From Bos javanicus (lineage: Eukaryota > Chordata > Mammalia > Artiodactyla > Bovidae), in contig NC_083883.1 of assembly GCF_032452875.1 (NCBI RefSeq), positions 53,318,698 through 53,382,697 of the forward strand: a DNA stretch of 64,000 bases, in the 5' to 3' direction. Below, one piece after another: positions 21,762 to 32,559 of this stretch. The first letter of the stretch is position 1. The number at the start of each line of letters is the position of its first letter. The notes below the pieces were generated by a model. That model was not told the DNA's origin. It did no database searches and saw only the letters and a program-made list of their open reading frames with translations. The position numbers and the translations under genes are program-made.

Positions 21762-22464
21762 GAAGTTGGCTTAAAGCTCAACATTCAGAAAACAAAGATC
21801 ATGGCATCTGGTCGCATCACTTCATGGCAAATAGATGGAGAAACAGTGGAAACAGTGGCAGACTTTATTTTTTGGGGCTCCAAAATCACTGCAGATGGTG
21901 ACTGCAGCCATGAAATTGAAAGATGCTTACTCCTTGGAAGGAAAGTTATGACCAACCTAAAGAGCATATTCAAAAGCAGAGACATTACTTTGTCAACAAA
22001 GGTCCATCTAGTCAAGGCTATGGTTTTTCCAGGAGTCATATATGGATGTGAGAGTTGGACTATAAAGAAAGCTGAGTGCCGAAGAATTGATGCTACTGAA
22101 CTGTGGTGTTGGAGAAGACTCTTGAGAGTCCCTTGGACTGCAAGGAGATCCAACCAGTCCATCCTAAAGGAAATCAGTCCTAAATGTTCATTGGAAGGAC
22201 TGATGTTGAAGCTGAAACTCCAGTACTTTGGTCACCTGATGTGAAGAGGCGACTCATTTGAAAAGACCCTGATGCTGTGAAAGATTGAAGGTGAGAGGAG
22301 AAGGGCACAACAGAGGATGAGATGGTTGGATGGCATCATCGACTCAATGGACATGAGTTTGAGTAAACTCCGGAAGTTAGTGATGGACAGGGAGGCCTGG
22401 CGTGCTGCAGTCCATGAGGTTGCTAAGAGACGGACATGACTGAGCAGCTGAACTGAATTGAACT
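21762..22464 (+). mobile_element. 5'-truncated BovB, C-terminal region and tail
   Basis: Starts in the post-RT coding region ('gaagttggcttaaagctcaa'), keeps a 147-codon frame at 21801-22244 that includes the C-terminal text VMYGCES-like and [15 protein letters not shown], and ends with 'ctgaactgaattgaactgg'. The frame closes at a CGA-to-TGA change ('ctgatgtgaagag'). No catalytic domain. Confidence 0.92.
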
Positions 22465-22640
22465 GGCCCTCCATGTCTACCTGGTCCTGGAAATAAGAGA
22501 CAATACCAGACGGATGGATCCACTGAAGAGAAAAGAGAAAAAACACAGACCAAGCCATTCGTTCATGCACTCAACAGAAGGTGAGCAAGCATTAACTGTG
22601 TGCCTGGCACAGTTTAAAGTGCTGGGTATAAAGCAGTAAG

Positions 22641-22846
22641 GGGCTTCCCAGGTGGCTCAGTGGTAAAGAATCTGCCTGCAGTGCAGGAGATTGCAGGTTG
22701 GATCCCTGGGTCAGGAAGATCCCCTGGAGAAGTAAATGGCAACCCACTCTAGTATTCTTGCTTCAGAAGTCCCATGAAGAGGAGCCTGGTGGGCTACAGT
22801 CCAGGAGGGTCACAAAAGAACAGGACGTGACTTATTGACTACAAAC
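22641..22846 (+). repeat. Bov-tA SINE in an old repeat
   Basis: 'ggggcttcccaggtggctca', 'gggtcaggaagatcccctgg', 'gagcctggtgggctacagtc'. It sits inside an old MIR/L2-like unit ('gtgtgcctggcacagtttaa' before it; 'tctcttggcacttaccttct' after). Confidence 0.92.
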
Positions 22847-23500
22847 AGTAGAACAGTGAACAAACAGAAGAAAATTCCCCTTTTCTCTTGGCACTTACCT
22901 TCTAGCTGGAAGTGAGGCAGAGAGTAAAAAAGAAAAATCAGGAAAAGATACATGAGAGAGAGAGACTGTTGGGCGTTACACGGCGGCGCTGGGTGGGGTG
23001 GGGACAGAAAGTGCAGGGAGGGGACCATTAGGGAAGGATTCACTGGGAAGAGGTGTGTCAGCACAGCCCGATGGAGTTCAGAGAGCCAGGCCTGCAGAAA
23101 TCTGGGGAGAGAGGAAGAGCAAGGGCAGAAGTCTGGAGGCCACAGCCCATCCGGCCGGTTAGAGGACTGGCCAGAGCCTGGAGTGGTTAGAGCAGGATAA
23201 GTAGGGGAGAGTGGAGGATGAGAGGGCTGGTCCACTCCAGTACGTTCATTCCCCGGGAGACCCTGTAGTCAGAGGAGAGCTGGCAAATGTTTAAAAGCTG
23301 ACTTTACAATCCCCTCTCCCTATCGTGGCATTTGCTGATTTCTACAGTGATGTCACTGAAGGCAGAGCTGAGAAGGGATGGAAACTCCAGTATCTAGAAT
23401 CCAGCACCCCATTGCCTATGTCTGGCTTTACACCTTGAAGGATACAGTGATTTTTAAAAAGGCTGTCCCCTGCCCCCCGGACTCTTCAGTTAAATGCTTT
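22847..23500. other. Single-copy DNA, no gene seen
   Basis: Purine-rich stretch at 22915-23220 gives a 141-codon Pro/Ser/Leu-rich frame on the minus strand with no domain; judged non-coding. Confidence 0.4.
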
Positions 23501-23609
23501 AGACAAGACATATCCTTCCCAGATTTCGAGCCTTGTGGATTGACACAAAGCTCACATACGGCTCTATCTCCAAGTGAACTCCCTGTGACAGTCTGTACAG
23601 CCCCATACC

Positions 23610-23802
23610 TGCCCAGTTTAGTGCCCTTCAGGCCTTCACAATTGTTCTTGGCATCTGGGATATTTTTCCCTTGATCTCTGTGTGATTGGTTCATTCTCAA
23701 TATTCAGGACTCAGCTCAAATGTCCCTCCCTGAGAGTTCTTTTGGTCCCCCCTGCCTACCACTGCTCTCTTTATATTTACCCTTATAAATTTTCTTCACA
23801 AC
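23610..23802 (+). repeat. L2 LINE 3' fragment
   Basis: 'caggccttcacaattgttct', 'caggactcagctcaaatgtc' and 'cctccctgagagttcttttg' follow the L2 3' UTR. Confidence 0.5.
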
Positions 23803-23804
23803 CC

Positions 23805-24622
23805 TTCAGTTCAGTTCAGTTCAGTTCAGTTGCTCAGTTGAGTCTGACTGCGACCCCATGAATCGCAGCACGCCAGGCCTCCCTGTCCATCACCAACTCT
23901 TGGAGTTTACCCAAACTCATGTCCATTGAGTCAGTGATGCCATCCAGCCATCTCATCCTCTGTCATCCCCTTCTTCTCCTGCCCCCAATCCCTCCCAGCA
24001 TAAGGATCTTTTCCAATGAGTCAACTCTTTGCATGAGATGGTCAAAGTATTGGAGTTTCAGCTTCAGCATCAGTCCTTCTAATGAACACCCAGGACTGAT
24101 CTCCTTTAGGATGGACTGGTTGGACCTCCTTGCAGTCCAAGGAACTCTCAAGAGTCTTCTCCAACACCACAGTTCAAAAGCATCAATTCTTTGGCTCTCA
24201 GCTTTCTTCACAGTCCAATTCTCACATCCATACATGACCACTGGAAAAACCATAGCCTTGACTAGACGGACCTTTGTTGACAAAGTAATGTCTCTGCTTT
24301 TTAATATGCTATCTGAGGTTGGTCATAACTTTCTTTCCAAGGAGTAAGCATCTTTTAATTTCATGGCTGCAGTCACCATCTCCAGTGATTTTAGAGCCAA
24401 CCAAAATAAAGTCTGACACTGTTTCCACTGTTTCCTCATCTATTTCCCATGAAGTGATGGAACCAGATGCCATGATCTTAGTTTTCTGAATGTTGAGCTT
24501 TAAGCCAACTTTTTCACTCTCCTCTTTCACTTTCATCATGAGGCTTTTTAGTTCCTCTTCACTTTCTGCCATAAGGGTGGTGTCATCTGCATCTGCATCT
24601 GAGGTTATTGATATTTCTCCCT
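23805..24622 (-). mobile_element. 5'-truncated BovB, reverse orientation
   Basis: Starts with five 'cagtt' units, then 'cgcagcacgccaggcctccc', and reaches back to the RT motif-C neighbourhood at about 24600 ('atctgaggttattgatattt'). On the minus strand, frames at 23963-24283 and 24309-24572 hold the RT C-terminal region, separated by a frameshift near 24300. It carries a small 'atctgc' tandem duplication near 24585-24602. Confidence 0.93.
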
Positions 24623-24831
24623 TATCGCCAGCTAAATTATCTGTGTATGTATAAATGTATGTATCTACCTATTTATTTCTACTACATGAAGATCACCATG
24701 GCCTTTGATATCTGGCATCCCAGCATAGTTATATCCATTCCAAATGCTTAGATAGCATCTGGTGCATAGAAGTAATGCATTTAGCAAACAAAAAAATTTA
24801 GTAAAGAAAAAAAAACCCATGACCTTTCTGT

Positions 24832-25068
24832 CTGATGCCTACAAAAAGTAGTGAAAATGTTAGTTGCTCAGTTGTGTCTGACATTTTGTGACCCCATGGA
24901 TCATAGCCTGCCAGGTTCCTCTGTCCATGGAATTCTCCAGGCAAGAATGGATTGGGAAGCCATTCCCTTCTCCAGGGGATCTCCCCGACCCAGGGATGGA
25001 ACCCAGGTCTCATGCATTGCAGGCAGATTCTTTACCGCTGAGCCACCAAGGAAGCCCTGATGCCTACA
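24832..25068 (-). repeat. Bov-tA SINE with 12-bp target duplication
   Basis: Element 24844-25056 ('gttagttgctcagttgtgtc' to 'gagccaccaaggaagcc') between perfect copies of 'ctgatgcctaca' at 24832-24843 and 25057-25068. About 10 bp of the body are deleted at the 'gaatggattgggaag' position. Confidence 0.95.
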
Positions 25069-26080
25069 ATATAGGCACTAAAACAAATGAGCCCCTGCAT
25101 GGATTTGAAGCATTTGTTTCCATCAGGGACTAGTGAGAGGCAGAGTGGACAAGAGGTAAGTCAGCAAGAGGCAGCCTCTGGGCTAAACGACCAGCTGGAC
25201 GTGACTCTTTCTTTCTGCCTGGATGAGGGTTGGATTTTCCAGCTTCAGAGCAGCCTACAGTCGAATGGCAACTCCCATTTAATACAGTTCAGAAAATCAC
25301 ATTCCGAGCCCCTCTGTCACCCATCAGGAATGGCGAGAGTCATTTCAGTAGGCAGCTTGCAACGCAATCTCCTCTTGACACCAGGACAGCCTTCACCCTT
25401 GGGTTCGTGTTGAAGAGAAATTGAACGTGCTTGCTAAACGTCTCTTCTCCCTTGCACCTGGATTCCTACAGACATGAATTCTGCAGCAGGGACAGTTGGG
25501 CCAAATGTTCAAAAAGGAAGGAGCAGCTGTGATGAGGAAGAAAAGGCTAAAAAGAGATATGCCAGCGATTCTGTGTTATTAGACCTCCTACCCTTGCCTT
25601 CCTGTGGCCCAGCCACCTAATTGTTTCAACAGCTATTATTTAAGTAAAGGAAATAATTAACCTCTACAGAGGAGCATGCTCATCATGGTTGTCACCATGT
25701 AAGTCCTCTCCTGGACTTGATTAAGAATCAAAAGGGAGTCTTAGTCTGAAGCAGCCAATGAGAACAACACAATTTGAGGGGAAAGTCAGTTTTCTGCAAT
25801 GCCAGGTGGTGAGGAGGGTCAGGAGAAATAACTGGTTGGGGGAGGGTTTGGAGGCTCAGCTTGGCCTCTGGCTAGAGCTCCTGGAGGGACTGGCCAGGGC
25901 AGGAGGCCCGACAGAGACCATTTGGCTCTTCCTCCCTCAGAATTACTGCAATGACTAGGAAATGAATGAATGAATATGGTTGGGCTGGCTCTCTTTCTTG
26001 CCTCTTCTGCAAGTACATTGCAGGGATCCTGACATACCTTCAAGACCCAGTGTTCTCTCGACTTTGCTCCTTTATTTCAC
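25069..26080. other. Single-copy DNA, possible conserved non-coding segment
   Basis: No repeat recognised across about 1 kb. The portion 25560-25740 looks like conserved non-coding DNA (see findings). A short 'atga' tetranucleotide run lies at about 25961-25975. Confidence 0.45.
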
Positions 26081-26165
26081 AAACTGAGCAGCTACTCTGT
26101 GCAGGCCATCAAGGACATAGGGATGAGTAAGAGAAATACAGTCCCTGTCCTGGAATACATCATAT
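26080..26165 (+). repeat. Old MIR/L2-like fragment
   Basis: 'actgagcagctactctgtgc', 'catagggatgagtaagagaa' and 'acagtccctgtcctggaata' follow the same old pattern as 14155-14290. Confidence 0.4.
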
Positions 26166-26404
26166 CACCAACAGCAACAAAAACCACCAACAGAGAAATA
26201 GAAACACCACCGATAGATGGGATTGTGAGCTCTGCACTAAATACTGTCAGAAGAGAGAGGGAGAGATATCTCAGCTGGGTCTTGAAGGATGAATAGGAGT
26301 TTTCCTAGTAACTATAATGATCACATCAATAGCTTGTATTTATTAAGGACTTGCTTTGCTCAAGAGAGTCTGCTGGGTATATTCTGGCTATTAATTTTAC
26401 AAAA

Positions 26405-26815
26405 AAAATGATGCCTGGCATTTATTGAATGTCTCCTCCACGTTAGAGTTCTAAGCATATATTGGCCACATTTAATCTTCATGTTATTGTTGATCTGTCA
26501 CTAAGTTGTGTTTGACTCTTTGCAACCCCATGGACTGCAGCATGCCAGGCCTCCATGTTCTTCACTATCTCCTGGAGCCTGTTCAGATTCATGTCTATTG
26601 AGTCAGTGATGTTCTCTAACCATCTCATCCTCTGCTAATCTTCATGATGAGACTCAATGGACCGCTTCATCTCCAGCTCGTGGAAACTGAGGCCAGGGAA
26701 AGTAGGGGAACTTTTCTGAAGTTTCCCAGCCAGTGAAAAGATAGGGCTAGAATTTAAACCCAGACAGACCACTCCAGAGGCCCTGGTCCTAACCACTACC
26801 CCATACAGCCTTCTC
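26405..26815 (+). repeat. MIR SINE, split by a BovB 3' end
   Basis: 'ggcatttattgaatgtctcc' to 'atttaatcttcatg' is the 5' part. After the BovB, 'gtggaaactgaggccaggga', 'gtttcccagccagtgaaaag' and 'ctggtcctaaccactacccc' give the 3' part, one of the longest MIRs here. Confidence 0.75.
26473..26646 (-). mobile_element. BovB 3' end, 152 bp, with 11-bp target duplication
   Basis: BovB tail complement at 26484-26635: 'ctttgcaaccccatggactg', 'gtctattgagtcagtgatgt', 'ccatctcatcctctgc'. Flanked by perfect 'taatcttcatg' at 26473-26483 and 26636-26646. The CAGTT repeats of the tail are lost. Confidence 0.88.
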
Positions 26816-27270
26816 ATGAAAACCTTCTATGAGTATGAGGAATCATACAGAGGAAAAGCTAAGCATTAGACCCTGAGGTGGCAGAAGCGGGCAGTTTTGG
26901 GAAGCAGACTGATAGCTGGACAGCTTTCTTCTATGGGCTGAGCCGAAGCACGGAATTTGCACAATGCCCCTGGGAGGAGTTGATTATGGGAGATGTAGGT
27001 GGCTTATCCATCTCTCTTTTCCCCAAAGCTAAGTCGATAAAGTGCAACCCCAGAGCAGGTTTAAAATTCAGGAAACTAACTGCCTACAACCAGGGCATGG
27101 AACAAGAGGGCCACTATGGAACCCAGTGGAACATCTTGTAAAATCAAATGAGTGTCGCTGTTTCTCCGCGGCTGAGACTCGCCAGCTCACCGTATATCCT
27201 GCAACCCATAGATGTCACTTCCGCCTCTAAACCCAAGAGACATTCCAGAAATCATGGGTGAGAATATCCA
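26816..27270. other. Single-copy DNA, no gene seen
   Basis: Includes a CpG-containing patch at about 27160-27200 but no recognisable gene. Confidence 0.4.
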
Positions 27271-27274
27271 AGGC

Positions 27275-27790
27275 AGCGTTGTTGATAATCGTCGATTCCC
27301 ACCCCAGACAGACCCCAATACTGCATCATGGGTAGAATGATTGATTAAACCATCTGATATTCACACAAAAGAATATCACACAGCTGTGAGAATGATGAAC
27401 CACAACTATATAAAACAACATGGATGAATTTGAGCAAGAGAATGTCGAGTGAAAAAAGCAAGGTGCAAAAGCCTACATAAAGTACAACGTTTTGTAAATT
27501 GTTTAAAAATTAAAAAACAATTACTTAGAGATTGATAAACATGAGGTGAGATTTTAAAGAAAATAAGCAAATAGGTGATAAAATTCAAGACAGAACCCGT
27601 GTATGATTAGGTCAGATGAGCTGAGAAAGACAGTACTCAGGACAGTGAGTACCTGGGGTGGGGATTGGGATGAGGAAGGAACCCCTGGTGACCTCAGCAG
27701 CGTGGCTCACTTTCCACTTTCTTAATGAGGTGGTGGGTCTGAGGGTGCTATTTAAACACTTTGACTTAAAAAATTTCATATTCACTAATA
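27275..27790 (+). repeat. Old L1 3' end
   Basis: 'gatattcacacaaaagaata', 'caacatggatgaatttgagc', 'cgagtgaaaaaagcaaggtg' and 'gagtacctggggtggggatt' follow the L1 3' region in order. Highly diverged, no open frame. Confidence 0.65.
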
Positions 27791-27796
27791 GTGTCT

Positions 27797-28010
27797 TTTG
27801 GGCTTCCCAGATGGCTCAGTGTGAAAGGATCTGCCTGCCAGTACAGGAGATGCAGGTTTGATCCCTAGGTCGGGAAGTTCCCCTGGAGAAGGAAAAGGCA
27901 ACCAACTCCAGTATTATTACCTGGGAAATCCAATGAACAGAGGAGCCTGGTGGGCTACAGTCCTTGGGGTCACAAAGAGTCCGACAGGACTTAGTGACTA
28001 CACAACAATA
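27797..28010 (+). repeat. Bov-tA SINE (left arm of a tail-to-tail pair)
   Basis: 'tgggcttcccagatggctca', 'taggtcgggaagttcccctg', 'gaggagcctggtgggctaca', ending 'gactacacaacaatag'. Immediately followed by a second Bov-tA in the opposite orientation. Confidence 0.93.
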
Positions 28011-28219
28011 GAAAGTGAAATCGCTTAGTCGTGTCCTACTCTTTGCGACCCCATGGACCGTAACTTACCAGGCTCCGTGGTCCATGGGATTTTCCAGGCA
28101 AGAATACTATAGTGGGCTGCCATTTCCTTCTCCAGGGGATCTTCCCAACCCAGGGATCGAACCGGGGTCTCCTGTATTGCAGACAGCCGCTTTACCGTCT
28201 AAGCCACTAGGGAAGCCCT
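28011..28219 (-). repeat. Bov-tA SINE (right arm of a tail-to-tail pair)
   Basis: 'aaagtgaaatcgcttagtcg' to 'gccactagggaagccct'. Flanks 'acaacaatag' (28001-28010) and 'caaccacaatag' (about 28225-28236) may be its own target duplication, implying it landed exactly at the tail of the left copy. Confidence 0.93.
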
Positions 28220-28442
28220 AACAACAACCACAATAGGATCTTTTAAATGTACTAATTAAACATAATGAAACCGATTTAAAAGAGGCAATGCCTGGGGGAA
28301 TTCAGGCTGAAACCCCACCCCCACTCCACCCTCAGGTCTCCTCCAGCTCTGTACACAGGGGATTTTAAAGAAAGTGTAGAAATGTTCTCTGAACTGCAGT
28401 TCTTCTTCCTTCTTTCCTTTTTCGATTTGCTCTGCAGTAACT

Positions 28443-28634
28443 AAGAAACTTTGGGCTTCCCAGGGGGCGCTAGCAGTAAAGAACCTGCCTGCCAATGAAG
28501 GAGATGTAAGAAATGTGGGTTTGATCCCTGGGTCCAGAAGATCCCCTGGAGGAGGGCGTGGGAATCCACTCCAGTGTTCTGCCTGCAGAATCCCATGGAC
28601 AGAGGATGCTGGTGGGCTTCACAACAGGAAACTT
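28443..28634 (+). repeat. Bov-tA SINE, 3'-shortened, with target duplication
   Basis: Element 28452-28625; flanks 'aagaaactt' (28443-28451) and 'aggaaactt' (28626-28634). The body stops after 'gatgctggtgggcttc', missing the last BovA part. The head has mutated to 'cccagggggcgctag' (28459-28473), a CTCF-like core. Confidence 0.88.
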
Positions 28635-29110
28635 TACTGTAATTTTTCTCAAAGAAAAATGATGATGGCCACAGATACCATCATCTTTCCTTACTGCAGC
28701 ATTTAGGGCAATACATTGGTGGTGACCACAGGGCAAAGCAGATATAAAGACAGGTAGAGAATTCTAGAACCTCCCTTGATAGGAATATAAGATCACTCTG
28801 GGAGTGAAGAACCTAGTCCTGCTGGGGGATGTACACTTCTAATGAATGAATGTCATAGACTCATTGGTTTATGACAAAAATGGTTTTAAAACTTCCTTGT
28901 CAAAACAGCTTTAACAACTACAGAAAGACATGGAACCATTAGGGAACCTACTCTTCTTTATAGCGTGGTCCAGCTAAAAGAAGTCTTCTTCCTCAGAAAA
29001 TCTTAAAAATAGAAAAATGATCCAAACCAGCACTTTAAAATCTACCCAATCCAGACTCAATATTATTACAATGGCCACTATTAGATCATCATTGTATAAT
29101 AATAATGATA
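28635..29110. other. Single-copy DNA, no gene seen
   Basis: AT-rich with ATTATT/ATAATAATG runs near 29090-29115. No gene or named repeat. Confidence 0.4.
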
Positions 29111-29111
29111 A

Positions 29112-29240
29112 TAATTCCACTAGGCTATATGTTCCATGAAGACAGCCATTTTTGGCTACTTCCTGCCCTCCCAACCCCCAATTCATATGTTGCCAGTGCC
29201 TGGCATAAAGTACTCAATAAGTTTTGTTGAGCTGATGATA
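29112..29240 (+). repeat. L2 LINE 3' end fragment
   Basis: 'ggctatatgttccatgaaga', 'gccagtgcctggcataaagt' and 'actcaataagttttgttgag' are the L2 3' terminal pattern. Confidence 0.6.
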
Positions 29241-30188
29241 ATAAACTTTAAATGATGATTTCTATTACATTTTCATGGTTTTCAGGATGTCTACATGTAT
29301 ATTATCACATTCTCATAATATGTCATAATAAGGAGCAAGAGGAGGGCATAGATGCTGCTCAGAAGGACAGAAGTCCTCCTGAGTGCAAACAATAGAGCTG
29401 TGGCTGACAGCATCCTCATCTCCCAGAGCCCGGACTTCTGGTAAACCTGAACTCCAGGCTAAGAACTGAAATGGGCCATCGTCAACTGCTTGTTATGTGC
29501 ATAGCTCACCAAAGCCTTGAGGTGGGTAACATAGTTGCTCTGGTGTCTCCCAGCAAGGGTTGGGTGGACAAGAGAGCTTTCATTTTCAGCCTCTTTTTCT
29601 CCCAGATGTCTGTGCACTGAGAAGACTTAATTAGCCACAACTGGATGAAGGATGGAAAAGGAAACTCCCTTATCATCACAGGAGAGACAGACCCATATGC
29701 TCCATGATCAGGACTGGCAGGGGTTGGAGGATGGACACCCTGCTTCCTGGACCCTGGACTGGGGCCATGAGACATGTGCCCACACTGTCTCCCAGAGACC
29801 CTTCAACATGGTGATCCCAGATGCCCATGGTGGTAACCACTCAAGAGAGTACCCTAAATCGGCCTCTCTCTCCTCCCTCTCTTCCCCTGTCTCACTCCCC
29901 TCCACCCCTACCCATGCTCCTAGGACCCCCTCTACCACTTAACAGACAAGTGCTCAATACTTGTCTCAAAGTCTGCTTCTGCTTCTAAGATGGCAGGTAG
30001 AGTGGACATCGATTGTTCTGGCTACAGCACTCATGCCCTTCCCTCTGGAAGCCCCTTGCTCCTCTCATCCTGTGGTCTGCTGGGCTGACTCCACCCTTAC
30101 CCACCCACCACCCCCACCCCCGACCCCCATCAGACTCCAAGGGCAAGCTCTTGACCCAAGCATCCTATGGGTTACATGGAGTGTGTAG
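29241..30188. other. Single-copy DNA with a C-rich tract
   Basis: A CT-rich part at 29860-29935 and a cytosine-run tract at 30094-30128. Short frames on both strands without motifs. Confidence 0.45.
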
Positions 30189-30475
30189 ACCAGGGTTGGT
30201 AGACTTTTCTATAAAGGGCCACATGGCACATATTTTCAGTTTTGTGAGCCACGTAGTCTGTCTCAGTTACTCGGCTCTGCCACAGCAGCACCAAAGCAGC
30301 CTTAGACAATACACTGACAGGAGCGTGGCTGTGTTCCAATGAATTTGAATTTCATATAATTTTCATATGCTACTACTGCTCTTCTTTCCTTTTTCCCAAA
30401 CCATTTTAAAGTGTAAAAAAGCATTCTTAGTTTGTGGGCAGTGCATAAACAGGCAGTGGGACTGCTGTAGACCCT
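30189..30475 (+). repeat. hAT-Charlie-like non-autonomous DNA element
   Basis: 'cagggttggtagacttttct', 'ataaagggccacatggcaca', 'acaatacactgacaggagcg', 'tggctgtgttccaatgaatt' follow a widespread 'ataaagggccagatagtaaa' hAT family; the right end 'gctgtagaccctag' mirrors the left. Exact family name uncertain. Confidence 0.6.
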
Positions 30476-30599
30476 AGATCCATGACAGAAGCTGAACCAA
30501 CCAAGACAAAGACCATCAGCTGCAGGATGTCTACTGGGAAATTATGAAAGAGGCAGCCTTTTCCTTTTGAGGCTGCTAAGCTATAAAGATGTAGCATGG

Positions 30600-30875
30600 A
30601 AATCCCAGGGGATAATATGGGAGACATTCAGCTTTAAGACCACACATAGGACAGCAGATTCCAGAGATGAGTGGATTGGGCTGGAGTGGGGAAGAGGGAG
30701 AGAGACGGAGAGAATCTAGCAGTGATGACATTTAAGCTCCAGGATTCAGCCATGCCTGAAGCCACACACTCTTGGATTTTCCCTTTCAAGAACTAATAAA
30801 TTACTTTTTGCTTCTGCCTATTTGAATTGGGTTTCTGTCACTTGCAACCCAAAGAGTCCTGAGTAACATAGGATT
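30600..30875. repeat. Old mammalian repeat 3' end, class uncertain
   Basis: 'actaataaattactttttgc', 'gggtttctgtcacttgcaac' and 'ccaaagagtcctgagtaaca' match a common old repeat end (likely L1M or MaLR-related). Confidence 0.45.
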
Positions 30876-31508
30876 TCAGAAGAGGCTTCCTAGAGAAGGT
30901 GAAACTGGAGGTGGCCTTAAAGGACAGGTGCGGGCGGCGTGCACCTCTGCAAAGTTGCTTGTGACTTGTCTGTCTCACTTTCCCATCAATCAGGCAAAAC
31001 ACTATTAACTCAGATTCCAGATGGGTTTCTACTCATAATTCTGTAGAACCTCGGAGGTAGGCTCAATACTTCCTGTCGGGTTGAGAGCGCTAACAAGTGG
31101 TGCTGTGTGTGAGGCAGAATAAATCAATGCCTTCATGGGCCAGGCTGCTGAAAATCTCTACTGAACCGAAGACAACACACAGGGCCCATGTCCCTGCTTT
31201 ATGAAACACAGGAGGCTGCAGCATTTTTCTTTATTAATACAGAACTGACCAGTGATACTGGACAGGCTCTGCCAGGTGAGGGAGAGGTGGCAGCAGGAAG
31301 GGTGGGGTCCCACTTCCCTTAGGGGGCCATAGAAGCAGAGCAGAGGGAGCTAAAGCTGGGGATTATCCAGAACATGAGAAGCACTCTCCACCTGGGTGCA
31401 GGATGAGCGAGGGTCAACGTTGGGGAGCTCACGTGAGTCATCAGGTCGAAGGGACAGGCAGCAGGAAGGGGCATGGGAGGCCAGGAACCAGTCAAACCCA
31501 GGAGTGGT
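30876..31508. other. Single-copy DNA, no gene seen
   Basis: GC-moderate, no repeat or coding motif recognised. Confidence 0.4.
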
Positions 31509-31961
31509 CTAGACAATCATTTGTTGTAGTTCAGTCACTCAGTCGTGTCTGACTGTTTGTGACCCCTTGGACTGCAGCACACCAAGCTTCCCTGTCCTTC
31601 ACTATATTTCGGAGGTTACTCAAACTCATGTTCATTGAGTCGTTATGCCATCCAACTATCTCATCCTCTGTGGCCCTCTTCTCCTCCTGCCTTTAATCTT
31701 TCCCAGTATTAGGGTCTTCTCCAATGAGCTGGCTCTTCGCATCAGGTGGCCAAAGTATTGAAGCTTCAGCTTCAGTCCTTCCAATGAATATTCAGGGTTG
31801 ATTTCCTTCAGGATTGATTGGTTTAATCTCCATGCAGTCCAAGGGACTCTCAAATGTCTTCTCCAGCACCACAGTTCAAAAGCATCAATTCTTCAGCAAT
31901 CAGCTGCCTTTATGGTGCAACTCTCACATCCATACATGACTACTGGAAACTAGACAATGAT
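31509..31961 (-). mobile_element. 5'-truncated BovB, reverse, with target duplication
   Basis: BovB at 31521-31949: 'agttcagtcactcagtcgtg' back to 'cacatccatacatgactact'. Flanks 'ctagacaatcat' (31509-31520) and 'ctagacaatgat' (31950-31961) differ at one base. Only the far C-terminal coding part and tail remain. Confidence 0.93.
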
Positions 31962-32555
31962 ATGTGAGGTGAGAATGAGACAGGAGGGGCCACTTGGCAT
32001 TCAGAGTCTACCAGAACATGATAGCACCTCAGTCTCTACTGTCTCCTGTCTCTCTTGGCTCACTCTGCAGGCTCCTGGGGCAGGCACTTGACTTGTGCCT
32101 GCCAATTAAAGAACAGCATCCCTGGGCCTCAGTGGTCAGCTCAGGGATGGCCATGTCACCCAAGATGGGCCAAAGAGAGCTCTCACGAGAGCTGGAACTG
32201 CTACTGTTTCCTTTCTGGTCCAAGATGCACAGAATATAAATCTAGAGCTTCTAGTGGCCACCTGCTATGATTTAAGGAGAGCCTGTGTGAGAAGAAAGTC
32301 AACATAAAGGAAGAAAGAGTTTAGAAGAGAGATTCATAATGACATCACTTGAACCTCTGGATTCAGCTGTTCCAGAATCTAACAACCCTTGGACTTTCTA
32401 ATAATAGGTACCAATAACTACCCTTCCTCATCTTTTAAACATTGAACCATTCTCCCCTACCTAAATAAGAGAATCTTGACCAATACAGCTATGATGAAGG
32501 CTCACGTGCTGGGGGTCAGAGGCTAATTCCACTTTGACTTGCCCCCTCCCCCCAT
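31962..32555. other. Old repeat-like or single-copy DNA
   Basis: The end 'ccttggactttctaataata' and 'cttgaccaatacagc' hints at another old repeat of the type seen at 30600-30875, but the match is weak. No gene seen. Confidence 0.35.
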
Positions 32556-32559
32556 TAGC

